This document shows positions 16,288 to 24,973 of a DNA stretch of 64,000 bases, one piece after another. Numbering within the stretch: the first letter of the stretch is position 1; each line of letters starts with the position of its first letter. Position numbers and translations under genes: made by a program. The stretch is from Tetraselmis striata (taxonomy: Eukaryota; Chlorophyta; Chlorodendrophyceae; Chlorodendrales; Chlorodendraceae): assembly GCA_006384855.1 (NCBI GenBank), contig VCJN01002955.1, positions 472,501-536,500 of the forward strand, given 5' to 3'. The notes beneath the pieces are model-generated. The model worked only from the letters and a program-made list of their open reading frames with translations, searched no databases and was not told the origin of the DNA.

Positions 16288-17121
16288 ATGTTCTCCCGGG
16301 CCGACTCGCGCCACAGAAAGGGTTGTGTCCGCCCGGCTCCTGAGAATTCAGGCGGTAAGAAGTCGTCTACCCTCCGTCGCAAGGAGCTAAGAGACGAGAT
16401 CGCCAAGTGGAACGCCGAGAACCCGGACCACGCGATGCGGATCGTGAGTTTCAACAAATTCAAGAGGACCCCGATGCAGGTGGCGTGCGTAAGCAGCCTC
16501 GCTTTGGAGAAGTGCGACGACTTCCTGAAACCTTACGTCGCGGGAACGGGTAACGACGTCATCTTCGTGATGCGGTGCGGTTTCGTCACGACGTGTAAGG
16601 TACAGGATCTGACGCGGGCGCTCACCGTGAGGGTCCGTCTGTACGAGGCAATAGAGAACACAAAACCCATCCTCCAGAGAAAAGGTATGCATTTGGTGAC
16701 GGAGGAGCTTCCGTACCCGGTCTTCGACACAATGGACATGGACACCGTCAAGATGACCGTTCTTACGGCAAAGCATTATTCGGACGAGGACGCGTTGAAA
16801 CAGAACGACGTGGGTGTGATGGTTCTGAAGTACTACGTGAAGGACATCTTCTCGGAGCACGAGTTCGTCGTCGTGAGAGGCATGTACAGGACGCCGGTGG
16901 TGTCGGCCCAGCTGTACAGAACGATACTGGCAACTGCGTTCCTGGGCGCGTGTTGCATTTGCGGGGATGAGGGCGTTCCGATGAGGTCCCCTTTCAAGTG
17001 CGCTTTGCACAGCGTTTGTCATAGCTGCTGCAAAAAGTGTCGCGCCTGTCCTTTGTGCAGAGCGGATGTCTTGACTGTAGAGGACTTCAAGGTCCTGGAG
17101 TCGAATTTCGTACAGGCGTAG
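16288..17121 (+). CDS. RING-finger protein (277 aa)
   Basis: The C-terminal 50 residues form a RING-like zinc site: CCICGDEG, then CALHSVCHSCCKKC and CPLCRADV, giving paired Cys/His ligands. The N-terminal 220 residues are mixed alpha/beta with no recognised domain and may bind a substrate. RING proteins usually act as E3 ubiquitin ligases that position a host E2 enzyme. It is the first of three RING genes within 1.9 kb, with the second only 70 bp downstream on the same strand. The start ATG follows a C-rich leader. Confidence 0.8.
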   Translation: MFSRADSRHRKGCVRPAPENSGGKKSSTLRRKELRDEIAKWNAENPDHAMRIVSFNKFKRTPMQVACVSSLALEKCDDFLKPYVAGTGNDVIFVMRCGFVTTCKVQDLTRALTVRVRLYEAIENTKPILQRKGMHLVTEELPYPVFDTMDMDTVKMTVLTAKHYSDEDALKQNDVGVMVLKYYVKDIFSEHEFVVVRGMYRTPVVSAQLYRTILATAFLGACCICGDEGVPMRSPFKCALHSVCHSCCKKCRACPLCRADVLTVEDFKVLESNFVQA

Positions 17122-17191
17122 GTACAGGCAGGCAGGCGTTTCCCGCAACAAAAAAAAGGTGGCAGTAAAGTGTAACTCATTTTCCACCGAA

Positions 17192-17785
17192 ATGGACATT
17201 CGAAAGTACACGTCAAGGACGCCTGAGCTGTGCGAGGTGTTTGAGAGGTTTAATCTATCCGCGGACGAGACGGAGACTCTGAGCGAGATGTGCGATTCAG
17301 TGGCGGCTGCTAGACGACAGTATGAGATAGACACGCGCGCCGTGCAGACGACCGAGCGTTCTGTCGTGAGGTTTGTGGAAACGTGGAGGGATATCGATAA
17401 CCGGCTTAACACCATGATGAACGACGTAATGCTTACGGGAATGGAGGTAAACCAGGTGTTTAAGACGGGACAGCTAGACGAAGTGCACGCGGCGAGGGAG
17501 GCGTTGAGGGGTTTGAGGAGCGTGTACGCGGAGAACGCGTCCGATAAGCTTGCGGAGCTAGTAAAGGATTCGCGGGGCGCGTACCACCGGAGGGAATATA
17601 TGCGCGACGGTATGGGCGACACACGGAGGGATAACGCGTGTCCCATTTGCATGTCGAAGGACCTCACGACGTTCATGGTCCCGTGCGGACACGTCATGTG
17701 TTCCTTCTGCGCGTCCCAGGTGGCGGAGAAGTGCTTCACGTGCAGGGGACACGTCGTCTCGAAGAACAAACTGTTCTTCAGTTAA
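17192..17785 (+). CDS. RING-finger protein with N-terminal helical region (197 aa)
   Basis: ATG 17192 is chosen over a GTG at 17159. Residues 1-140 are largely helical and probably form a coiled coil. The C-terminus has CPICMSKDLTTFMVPCGHVMC, SFC and CFTCRGHV, a C3HC4 RING of the IAP/MDM2 style that ends close to the stop. It is probably an E3 ubiquitin ligase, perhaps dimeric through the helices. The last 8 bp overlap the convergent RING gene at 17778-18128, so both transcripts would overlap at the 3' end. Confidence 0.82.
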   Translation: MDIRKYTSRTPELCEVFERFNLSADETETLSEMCDSVAAARRQYEIDTRAVQTTERSVVRFVETWRDIDNRLNTMMNDVMLTGMEVNQVFKTGQLDEVHAAREALRGLRSVYAENASDKLAELVKDSRGAYHRREYMRDGMGDTRRDNACPICMSKDLTTFMVPCGHVMCSFCASQVAEKCFTCRGHVVSKNKLFFS

Positions 17786-18128
17786 ATATGCGCATGTACA
17801 GCGCGAACAACGACCCGTGTGCACAAACTACGACGAGCGCGTATAGCAGCGTTCTCCGCGTCGCGAACGAGGTTCGGCGCCGGGGTTCGGGTCCCGCGTC
17901 GGGCAGGCTTTCGCCGGGATGGAGGTCAATGGCGACGGCGACGTGTTCGGCGACGACCGTCCTGCACATGGGACACGGCGTGTCGCGCTTGCGCCCGTCG
18001 TAGAAGAGAACGGTCTCGTCGAAACATTTTGTGTGCATTCTCTGGTTGCAGCAGAAGGTGGACATGACCGAGGATTCTTCCAGCGAGGTCAGACATATGG
18101 GGCACTCGTCGCGCGGCGTGTCCTCCAT
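17778..18128 (-). CDS. RING-H2-like finger protein with C-terminal membrane segment (116 aa)
   Basis: Residues 10-60 carry CPICLTSLEE, CCNQRMHTKC and CPMCRTVV, a RING-CH/H2-like pattern including the His ligand. A hydrophobic segment near residues 96-112 (LLYALVVVCAHGSLFALY) just before the stop suggests a tail-anchored protein facing the cytosol. Such proteins ubiquitinate membrane targets. It converges on the RING gene at 17192 and overlaps it by 8 bp. Target and E2 partner are unknown. Confidence 0.8.
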   Translation of the reverse strand: MEDTPRDECPICLTSLEESSVMSTFCCNQRMHTKCFDETVLFYDGRKRDTPCPMCRTVVAEHVAVAIDLHPGESLPDAGPEPRRRTSFATRRTLLYALVVVCAHGSLFALYMRIFN

Positions 18129-18174
18129 CGTACCGTGTTCGCAAAATCGGTCTGCATAAGTTAAGTCTCTTCGG

Positions 18175-18432
18175 CTACAGGTCCTCGGAGAGTTCGGAGA
18201 ACAGCAGGTAGATGCCGGCCCCGCCCATGAGGGCTATTCCGACGACCATGAGCGCGTACGCGCCGACCTTTGTGGACGTTTTCTGGTCCTCCTTCTCCTT
18301 CTTCTGTTCTCGGTTGAGAAGGATATACCCCCCAACGAGGAACGCCAGCCCGAAGATGACCATAACGAACCTGGCGGCGCCGTACCCGAGCCCGAACGCG
18401 AATGCCTCCTTGAAGTTGGCGGAGAACCCCAT
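18175..18432 (-). CDS. Small two-pass membrane protein (85 aa)
   Basis: Two hydrophobic helices (about residues 18-40 and 57-79) flank a charged loop NREQKKEKEDQK. The layout resembles that of the 98-residue protein at 59350-59646 (helix, Lys/Glu loop, helix), which may be a distant relative. No enzymatic motif is seen. It is likely a structural membrane protein of the virion or factory. Confidence 0.6.
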   Translation of the reverse strand: MGFSANFKEAFAFGLGYGAARFVMVIFGLAFLVGGYILLNREQKKEKEDQKTSTKVGAYALMVVGIALMGGAGIYLLFSELSEDL

Positions 18433-18454
18433 TTGGTTTCTACGACGTAAAAAA

Positions 18455-18457
18455 CGT

Positions 18458-18503
<46 letters not shown>
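18455..18503. repeat. Hexanucleotide cgccgt microsatellite
   Basis: About eight copies of cgccgt/gccgtc fill the spacer between the two-pass protein gene and the stop of the hydrolase gene at 18505. Confidence 0.9.
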
Positions 18504-18504
<1 letters not shown>

Positions 18505-19530
18505 TCAGCACGCTTCGATGAACTCCGCGACGACCTTTTCGATCCACCCGCCCCCCGCGTCGATCCAGCCGGTGTGCCCGCCTTCCCGGGTGGACACCGA
18601 GATCACGTTCGGGTTGATCGTTGTTGCGATGTCGTTGTGCAGGTCGATTATGCACCTGTGAACGATGGGGTCGTTTACGGTTCCCGCGCACAGTATGGGG
18701 ACCTCGATACCTTTTAAGGCATCCACCGAGCTTTGCCGCGCGTAGTATTCTTCGAGCGGCAGCCCCGTCGCCATCTCGTCGAATTCCCTCATGGACTTTA
18801 CCGGGTAAGGCATCCGGAAGTGTCGCTTGTAGATTTTGGAAAGCCACGAGGCGATGTGTCTGTCGAGCGCGCTATTTTTTTCGAGCTGTCGGTGTGCGAT
18901 GACAAGGTCCAGGGGACTGCATATGGAAACGGCGGCCTTCACGGGGTGGTCGGGTACCTCCCCCAGGTACCTGACCATGGCGTTGGCGCCGGCGGACACT
19001 CCCACGCAGTATATGGGGATCTCCGCGCCGGCGTCGTCGCGCGATTGCCGAACGCGGTCGACCGCCCACCGCGCGTCGGCGACGTCGGCGTGTTTCGGGA
19101 ACTCGGAGTGCAGCGGCAGGCGGGTCCCGCGGACGTGGCCGCGTCTGTTGTATACCACGGCGGTATACCCCCTGTCCTTCATTTCCCGGCATATTCGACG
19201 CATGGTTTTCCCCCTGCTGCTCCCGCCCAGTCCGTGGAACAGGACGACGATGCCCTTGGGGTCGGGCGCGAACGCCCAGTCCAGGACGATCGCCGTGTCG
19301 GGAAACGTGTCGCGGCGATCGTAAACGCCGGGGTCGGACGGCCGGAGCCTCGAGAAGACCGTGTGAAAGGCGGCGCCCCTCGCAACGGGGGCGAATTCCC
19401 GGAGGGACGGCATGTTTCGGAGAATTTCCAGGTTGCTCGCCGTGCGTTTGCAGTGGATGGCGGGGGACTCGGGGGAGGCGCCCCGGTGTAAAACGGCCTG
19501 GAGAATCGCCGAGATCACGTAAGCGATCAT
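18505..19530 (-). CDS. Alpha/beta hydrolase, YheT/ABHD1-3-like (341 aa)
   Basis: The frame begins at ATG 19530 with a hydrophobic N-terminal segment. The fold signatures are LFHGLGGSSRGK (oxyanion strand), VVYNRRGH, the nucleophile elbow GVSAGANAM with Ser at residue 179, an Asp in AGTVNDPIVH, and a His in GGHTGW near the C-terminus. The order and spacing match the YheT/ABHD1-3 branch, whose members act on phospholipids or acyl esters. With the class 3 lipase at 9839 it gives the window two lipid-type hydrolases. The substrate cannot be told from sequence. Confidence 0.85.
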   Translation of the reverse strand: MIAYVISAILQAVLHRGASPESPAIHCKRTASNLEILRNMPSLREFAPVARGAAFHTVFSRLRPSDPGVYDRRDTFPDTAIVLDWAFAPDPKGIVVLFHGLGGSSRGKTMRRICREMKDRGYTAVVYNRRGHVRGTRLPLHSEFPKHADVADARWAVDRVRQSRDDAGAEIPIYCVGVSAGANAMVRYLGEVPDHPVKAAVSICSPLDLVIAHRQLEKNSALDRHIASWLSKIYKRHFRMPYPVKSMREFDEMATGLPLEEYYARQSSVDALKGIEVPILCAGTVNDPIVHRCIIDLHNDIATTINPNVISVSTREGGHTGWIDAGGGWIEKVVAEFIEAC

Positions 19531-19691
19531 TTATTGTGGGGCTGGAAATACTGTCCGCGGCGGGTTTACGTACAAAACAGTAAAACCGGGCCGGGAACAG
19601 CGGAAATAGACTCTCTTTGAATATTTTGCTGGTTCGCCGCACGCACGAACGCACGCGCGTACACGGAGCGAGAGCGAGAGCGGAACGAACG

Positions 19692-19772
19692 ATGTCTCCC
19701 AACAAGCGCGCCCGCGACGAGGAGTTCGAGTGGGACGAGGGCCCGGACGCGAAGAAGCGGAGATTGCAATAA
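19692..19772 (+). CDS. Possible 26-residue NLS-like micropeptide
   Basis: An ATG at 19692 opens a 26-codon frame with basic clusters near each end (NKRARDEE and AKKRRLQ) separated by an acidic middle, the layout of a bipartite nuclear localisation signal. It ends 30 bp before the next gene. It may be a true micropeptide, a regulatory upstream frame of the 19803 gene, or chance. Confidence 0.3.
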   Translation: MSPNKRARDEEFEWDEGPDAKKRRLQ

Positions 19773-19802
19773 CACGAAAAATATTGTATCCAAATAAACA
19801 CG

Positions 19803-20084
19803 ATGGTTTTGTCGAACAAGAAGTACAGGGACGTGCTTCGCGTGGTATCGCACTTTGTGGAGGGGGAGGAGCGCACGGACGCGTGCGTGAACGCGATCTC
19901 GGAGATCCTGAAGAACGAGCTTGAACAGTATAACCGGGGCCTGGCGAAGCTCAACGAGAACAACCGCGTGCGGCGCGAGCGGAAACGCCAGGAGGACCTC
20001 CAGAAACGCGTTCGGGAGTACGAGGAGCGGAAGGCGGTCGACCCAGCGATGGCGGGGCCCCCTCCCAGCGTCGTAGATCTGTAA
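19803..20084 (+). CDS. Small charged coiled-coil protein (93 aa)
   Basis: The central part (about residues 35-80) is a long Glu/Arg/Lys-rich helix likely to form a coiled coil. It ends with a short Pro-rich segment. It lies 27 bp upstream of the probable virion protein at 20112 on the same strand and may be co-expressed. No family is recognised. Confidence 0.6.
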   Translation: MVLSNKKYRDVLRVVSHFVEGEERTDACVNAISEILKNELEQYNRGLAKLNENNRVRRERKRQEDLQKRVREYEERKAVDPAMAGPPPSVVDL

Positions 20085-20111
20085 AAAAGTTTCGGGTTTG
20101 AAATCAGCAAA

Positions 20112-21833
20112 ATGAGCAATACGGAGTTTGTGAGCGTCCCGAACATGCGCCGCCTCATGACGGTGCTTGATACACACTTTTCGGACAACCTGGGAATCGA
20201 TCTGGCGACGCTGGGCGTTCCCATGAAACAGTTTCTCCACAGGGTGATGAAGAACGTTAGGAAGGAGTACGGGAAGGACCACGATATACACGATATGAAC
20301 AAGGTGGCGGTTAAGATCGCGAAGGATTTCCTGATGCAGGTGGCAAAGTCGCAGTACGAGTCCCAACAGTTTCACAAGCAAATGGAGCTTGTGGCGCCCA
20401 TGTACCCGCCCCCTCCCCCGGACTGCGAGGGCCCCGTGGACCCTATAGTCGACAACGCGGATACGGGCCAGGAACTGGCGGAGAAGATGAAGCGGTTCGA
20501 GGAGGAACGCGAGCGCATGGCGATGGAGCCCCCGCCGGACATCAAGTTCCTGCCGCCTGTCGACCAATCCAAGTTTCGCAAGTTCCCCGAGGCCATGGAC
20601 GTGTCCATCGGGAACCCGTACGTGGACTACTCGTCGGCGATAGACATGGCAAAGGGTCGCGACGGGACGGCGTGCCGGGTCCTTAACCCCGGGATGGGCC
20701 ACCTGGTGGACCAGAACAAGCCCGAGAGTTTCGGCGGCGGGGCTTCGGGGCTTGGGGGCGGTCTGTTCGGTCCCGGGGGGTCGACCGGCTCGGGCGGCGA
20801 CGCGGGGTTCGACATGATAATCCCGAGGGTCGAGAAGAAACGTATCGTCGATCGGTTCCTGATGGTTAACGGGTTCAATCGGGATTTCGGGATGTACAAG
20901 AACCGGTTCGAGTTCCAGGTAAACCTGAACCAGAACAACTCGACGTTCTCTGACATTCGGAGCATAGCGGCCGTGAAACTAATCATTCCCAGGGAGATCA
21001 TGGAGGAGCGCAGCATTACGAACATACCGAACACCAACTACAACCACAGGTTCGGACTGCGCCACCAGTACCTCATTCTGCAGGTCGACGAGTTCCAGAA
21101 CGTGTACAGGTCGCCTTCGCTCCCCTCGTCGCGCGCGTTCACACACTTTGTGTACGATACATCCCACACGACGCCCTTCGGCCGCGACTACGTCTCGCTG
21201 TGCCCGGTGATGGGCGAGGAGGTTAAGTTCGACACCAACGTTTACACGCAGCTGTCGTCCATGACGCTCAGCGTCCGACAGCCGAACGGCGCGCTGCTAA
21301 ACGACAGCCGGGACGACTACCGCCTGTTCAAGCTCGACTACGACGAGACGAACTCCAAGCACATGAACATTCGCCTGGGGCGGTACTTCTCGAAGAACGA
21401 GTTTTTCGTGGGGGACGTCGTGCGGTTCGAGGGGTTCCGGGCGCGGTACCACGTGGGCCCCGATCCGGGCGACTATTTCGCCCCCGCGGGCGCGGCCGCG
21501 CTGGAACAATTCATCAACCGCGAGGAAGGTCACAACGTCCTGGAGGTTATAGACGCGACCGCCTCGGGCTACTACAGCAGTTTCTATATCCAGGCGCCCG
21601 GGTCGTTCGACGCGGGCACCGGCCTGTTCGAGGTGGACCTAGACCTGGTGGACGGCGATCCCTTCCGGTCGCCGCAGTCGGTGCTGTACCAGGTGAACCA
21701 GAACATCACGTTCCCCGCCAGCCTCGCGGAACAGGACGCCGCCCTGTTCGAGATAGGCAAGTGCGTCAACATGTCTCTGCAGGTGGCAATAGCATTCAAG
21801 ATCAAGGTGGAGGAGGACGACGTGACCGTTTAA
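20112..21833 (+). CDS. Probable conserved virion structural protein (573 aa)
   Basis: Residues 1-90 are a helical domain. A Pro-rich and Gly-rich linker follows to about 240. The C-terminal 330 residues resemble a beta-rich family widespread in algal and amoebal giant viruses, recognisable by the order: a YKNRFEFQVNL-like strand, SIAAVKLIIPREIM, YLILQVDEFQNVY, FTHFVYD, LSSMTLSVRQPNGALL and GDVVRFEGF. In those viruses it is thought to be a virion component; I infer the same here. It sits 15 bp before the methyltransferase gene on the same strand. Assignment is by pattern memory of the family, not by alignment. Confidence 0.65.
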   Translation: MSNTEFVSVPNMRRLMTVLDTHFSDNLGIDLATLGVPMKQFLHRVMKNVRKEYGKDHDIHDMNKVAVKIAKDFLMQVAKSQYESQQFHKQMELVAPMYPPPPPDCEGPVDPIVDNADTGQELAEKMKRFEEERERMAMEPPPDIKFLPPVDQSKFRKFPEAMDVSIGNPYVDYSSAIDMAKGRDGTACRVLNPGMGHLVDQNKPESFGGGASGLGGGLFGPGGSTGSGGDAGFDMIIPRVEKKRIVDRFLMVNGFNRDFGMYKNRFEFQVNLNQNNSTFSDIRSIAAVKLIIPREIMEERSITNIPNTNYNHRFGLRHQYLILQVDEFQNVYRSPSLPSSRAFTHFVYDTSHTTPFGRDYVSLCPVMGEEVKFDTNVYTQLSSMTLSVRQPNGALLNDSRDDYRLFKLDYDETNSKHMNIRLGRYFSKNEFFVGDVVRFEGFRARYHVGPDPGDYFAPAGAAALEQFINREEGHNVLEVIDATASGYYSSFYIQAPGSFDAGTGLFEVDLDLVDGDPFRSPQSVLYQVNQNITFPASLAEQDAALFEIGKCVNMSLQVAIAFKIKVEEDDVTV

Positions 21834-21848
21834 GTGATGGTACCGTAA

Positions 21849-22733
21849 ATGGCGAGTATCCTAAAGAGTCTCAGGAAAAAACACCCAGAAGGGTCGACCG
21901 AGGCCCAGGTCGTTCGGAAGATTATTGACATTCTGAACGACGGGTATCCCGCGGGATCAAAGCTCACCGCGGACGAGTTCAAGGGGGCGACCAAGAAGTT
22001 CGACACGGATTTGGAGTTCGTGAAGTTCCTTCACAGGAGGTATGTGAAACACAAACACACGAGCGTGTCGTACGCGAGCGCGCAGACATCCATGAAGACC
22101 ACGAGCGTGGCCAGCGCGTCGGACGCGGTGTTGGCGATCGCGAAGCAGTTCGGAAAGTGCAACGCGGAGTCGACGGTGCTGGACATAGGGACCGAGGACT
22201 GCGCTTTCATAGAATCGGTGCGAACGAAGTGTTTCGACGGGTCGGCGATCATAGCGCTCAACGTCGGCGGTCTAAAGGGGTACGGGAAGGACCGCGATAG
22301 GTCGTGTATACAGCTGTACGACGGCGTCGACATCGCGGTGAGCGTTCCGCACGACCACGTGGACGTGGTGACCGCCTTTATGACGATCCACCATGTGAAG
22401 GACCCGCGGGGGATGTTTGAGAGTCTGTACACAAAACTGCGATCGGGGTCCATCGTGGTCGTGAAAGAACACGATGTCCCCGACGAAAACAAGACGCTGG
22501 GGCACTTGTACGATCTGCTCCACCATGTTTACAATCTTGTGCACACTCCGGACAGGTTCAACGAGAAGGTTTTTAGGGACCACTACACGCGGTACATGTC
22601 CCGGCGGGCTCTGGTGGCGTTTATGAAGACCGTGGGCCTGAAAGACGTGACGTCGTCTGAGCCTCTCCCGAAACACCTCGTGACGCCGTCGAGGGTCTGG
22701 CGATCGTACTACGCGGTGTTCATGAAGATTTGA
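21849..22733 (+). CDS. SAM-dependent class I methyltransferase (294 aa)
   Basis: Residues 1-80 are a helical N-terminal region. The Rossmann-like methyltransferase core follows: motif I VLDIGTEDCAFIES near residue 110, an acidic loop, VDVVTAFMTIHHV at motif IV, and SIVVVKEHDV after it. The glycine-rich loop is atypical (GTED instead of GxGxG) but the core order fits type 11 methyltransferases. The substrate could be RNA, protein or a small molecule. The gene is tightly linked to the virion protein upstream. Its last 25 bp overlap the convergent gene at 22709. Confidence 0.75.
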   Translation: MASILKSLRKKHPEGSTEAQVVRKIIDILNDGYPAGSKLTADEFKGATKKFDTDLEFVKFLHRRYVKHKHTSVSYASAQTSMKTTSVASASDAVLAIAKQFGKCNAESTVLDIGTEDCAFIESVRTKCFDGSAIIALNVGGLKGYGKDRDRSCIQLYDGVDIAVSVPHDHVDVVTAFMTIHHVKDPRGMFESLYTKLRSGSIVVVKEHDVPDENKTLGHLYDLLHHVYNLVHTPDRFNEKVFRDHYTRYMSRRALVAFMKTVGLKDVTSSEPLPKHLVTPSRVWRSYYAVFMKI

Positions 22734-23095
22734 CTTGACTTTGAAGATTTGATTTGATTGCAGGTGTTCAGCTGCGACGGGCCCGCGCGTAGAAACCCGA
22801 CCCCCCCGAACCCGCCGAACCCGCCAATCTCCCCGCCGTCCTTCTCCCCCTTCTCCTCCTCCGCCGTCGCAGGCAGCGGCGCCCCTTCGGAAAGTCGTTT
22901 ATAAAAGCTCTGGTGCATGAGACTCTTCAGGAGTTTGTAGACGCGATCGTTGTGCTCGACAATTTCGTCGGGTTCGCTGGTCACGGCCCTGAACGTGTCG
23001 TTGTAGCAGCAAGGTGTGTCGGACATAATCATCTTGAAGACGCGGTTGAATCCCGTCTCCCTGAAGATCTCGGGAAGACACTCGATGCACACCAT
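22709..23095 (-). CDS. Hypothetical 128-residue protein
   Basis: ATG 23095 is preferred to longer upstream starts because the extension crosses the neighbouring gene. The N-terminus has several cysteines (CIEC, PCCYND) in a helical setting, and the C-terminal half is acidic then Gly/Phe-rich (repeated GGFG). No family is recognised. The overlap with the methyltransferase gene is at the 3' ends. Confidence 0.5.
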   Translation of the reverse strand: MVCIECLPEIFRETGFNRVFKMIMSDTPCCYNDTFRAVTSEPDEIVEHNDRVYKLLKSLMHQSFYKRLSEGAPLPATAEEEKGEKDGGEIGGFGGFGGVGFLRAGPSQLNTCNQIKSSKSSQIFMNTA

Positions 23096-23118
23096 GCTGA
23101 GTAAACTGAAGTAACCCG

Positions 23119-23745
23119 TCAGACGTAGGGGATGTAGCGGGGGGCGCCGACGTTGTAGAGCTTGACCTTGTACTGGCCTTCGAGTATGTCTATGTCCACG
23201 AGGTCGTCGTCGTAGAGTTCTTTGCACCCGGGTATGTCGTCCGAGCAATCTCGTCCGTCCATAGACAGCGGGATCTTGACTCCGGCCTCGGTTCGCGTGT
23301 AGTAGTTCCAGTTGTTGGAACCGTTGTAGGTTCGGCGACCGAAGAGGGGAACGATGTTGTTTACTTGGATGTCGCCGTGCTGGTTCGAGCTTAAATACCC
23401 GATCTGCTGGTACTGCGGCGCGGCGCCGCGCGTGGGAATGTTTATCTCGCGCCTCGGGTCGATGTCCGGCGCGTCGAACGTACGAGGGTCGCGCTTCGGG
23501 TCGTCGAGGAAGGGTTTTTCGGGGGTGCCCGCGGTGTGCCCGGTGCCCGCTGTGTGCTGCGTTTGTACGTCGATGACAACAGGGATGCGGTGTACGGCTC
23601 GAATGTCGTCGTCGTCGGGCTCATCTCGCGAGTCGCGTACTTTAGTACGTGGGTCGGATAAGCCCGCCGTGCCGTGTACGGCGATAACTACTACACTCGC
23701 TCCGATTAGAGCGGACAATCCCGCGATGGCGGCAACTCCCGCCAT
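23119..23745 (-). CDS. Single-pass membrane protein (208 aa)
   Basis: The N-terminal 25 residues form a hydrophobic segment (GVAAIAGLSALIGASVVVIAV) acting as signal-anchor. The remainder is hydrophilic, with a Thr/Gly-rich linker and a C-terminal beta-rich part (SSNQHGDIQVNNIVPLFG, YNGSNNWNYYTRT). Type II topology would place the C-terminal part outside the cytosol or on the virion surface. No family is recognised. Confidence 0.6.
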   Translation of the reverse strand: MAGVAAIAGLSALIGASVVVIAVHGTAGLSDPRTKVRDSRDEPDDDDIRAVHRIPVVIDVQTQHTAGTGHTAGTPEKPFLDDPKRDPRTFDAPDIDPRREINIPTRGAAPQYQQIGYLSSNQHGDIQVNNIVPLFGRRTYNGSNNWNYYTRTEAGVKIPLSMDGRDCSDDIPGCKELYDDDLVDIDILEGQYKVKLYNVGAPRYIPYV

Positions 23746-23789
23746 TTATTTTCATGGACATAAAGGGACCGCCGCTCCGAGAGAAAGGG

Positions 23790-23795
23790 TATAAT
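23790..23795 (+). promoter_or_regulatory. TATA-like element upstream of the 23869 gene
   Basis: The word tataat stands about 80 bp before ATG 23869. The tract between contains tandem atcc units (23840-23863), a repeat type also seen in other leaders of this window. Confidence 0.35.
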
Positions 23796-23868
23796 CCTCT
23801 CCGCCGTCGAGTGAGTGTGGAGTCTCCTTCCAGTCATCGATCCATCCATCCATCCATCCATCCAAGAC

Positions 23869-24369
23869 ATGTCGACCGCAGAGACCAACCCCTGCTGTCC
23901 CGTGATCGAACCGTCCCTCACCGCAGTCCAGGACAATGGCCGTCGCATGGTGGCCGTCCGACGCTCTGCGCTGCGCAGAGCCGCTCTCTACCGCTGCTGG
24001 GCGTCTTCCGGAGAACCGCTATTCTACGCGTGGGTCGCGTTCGCGTTGGCGCTTATCGGGTTGTTCACGTCCGCCTTTATCATCACCGGCATCGCTTGGA
24101 CGAACTACTTGGATCCCGAATCCGAAGAATACTACGACGACGGCGACAAGGTCGACATTCTGAAGGGGATGTGCATCGCCATCCTAATCTTCTTCGCGGT
24201 CGCGGCCGTCCTCGGCGTCTCCAGCTACCTGTACGCGGGCGGCCACTGCAGATGGAATGACGAGATCCCCCGGCTGGAGGCGCTGTCGCACGAGGTCGAC
24301 GCGGCGATTCAGAAGCAAGACTTTTCGTGGCCGTCCAAGTATGAGGAAAGGCTTCGCGAATCCTTGTAA
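23869..24369 (+). CDS. Two-pass membrane protein (166 aa)
   Basis: Translation from ATG 23869 gives a soluble basic N-terminus, a hydrophobic helix near residues 52-78, an acidic loop with PESEEYYDDGD, a second helix near 92-112, and a charged C-terminal tail. Upstream in-frame codons only read the atcc repeat and are excluded. Function is unknown; probably a viral membrane protein. Confidence 0.6.
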   Translation: MSTAETNPCCPVIEPSLTAVQDNGRRMVAVRRSALRRAALYRCWASSGEPLFYAWVAFALALIGLFTSAFIITGIAWTNYLDPESEEYYDDGDKVDILKGMCIAILIFFAVAAVLGVSSYLYAGGHCRWNDEIPRLEALSHEVDAAIQKQDFSWPSKYEERLRESL

Positions 24370-24555
24370 AAAAACATTTCGTGTTCGGAAGACGAAAAAC
24401 AAAAAACGAAAAAATGAAACGCGTAAACTGGTGTCGGGATTTTTTGTGTATGAGAGCGCGCGTCGGGGCGAATCGTAGTTTTTCGTCACCACGGTTCAAG
24501 ATGATCCACCAGAACTGGATCCGGCGGTGTCAGTTGAAAGTCGATAGATAGACTC

Positions 24556-24900
24556 GTGCTAACATCCGAGAAATCGGTCCACGTGGCCTTTATCGTCAGG
24601 GGGAAGGACGTGGTAACCTGGGCGACGAACTGGAACAACGTCCACGCGGAGGTCGCGGCTGTGGACAAAGCCGTCCGCACGGGCGTGCGACCCGGTTTCG
24701 ACGTGGTTGTGGTGCGGTATATGCGCAGGGGGCTGCGGGACGGGGAGTGCGTCCTGGGCGAGAGCCGACCGTGTGCGATGTGTTGCCAACACCTCCGGGC
24801 CCATTGCCACCTGGTCAAGAACGTATACTGGAGCACGGGCGGCGGCGGGCTGGAGAAGGACCGGGTCACGAGGCTGGAACCCGGGACCTCGTCTTTGTGA
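24556..24900 (+). CDS. Cytidine/dCMP deaminase-like protein, atypical or broken start
   Basis: The frame has the zinc-dependent deaminase signature: NNVHAEVAAVDKA (HAE, with zinc His and catalytic Glu) and ESRPCAMCCQHL (PCxxC, zinc cysteines), 40 or so residues apart, in a 114-residue chain. The family deaminates cytosine in nucleosides, nucleotides or nucleic acid. No in-frame ATG precedes HAE; the earliest start is GTG 24556, and the frame is closed by TGA at 24535. An ATG at 24501 begins a 16-codon frame that reads plausibly as the missing N-terminus but is out of phase and ends at TAG. A frameshift, an assembly indel or a non-ATG start is implied. The active-site motifs themselves look intact. 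Confidence 0.65.
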   Translation: MLTSEKSVHVAFIVRGKDVVTWATNWNNVHAEVAAVDKAVRTGVRPGFDVVVVRYMRRGLRDGECVLGESRPCAMCCQHLRAHCHLVKNVYWSTGGGGLEKDRVTRLEPGTSSL

Positions 24901-24973
24901 CCCGGGGGGTGGAGGGGCATCCGACCCAACCGACCCAACCGACTCGACCCGACTCAACCCGACTCAACCCGAC

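Noticed and set aside
18872..20302. Long frame overlapping the hydrolase and virion-protein genes
   Set aside because: It crosses two well-supported genes on different strands and has no recognisable domain.
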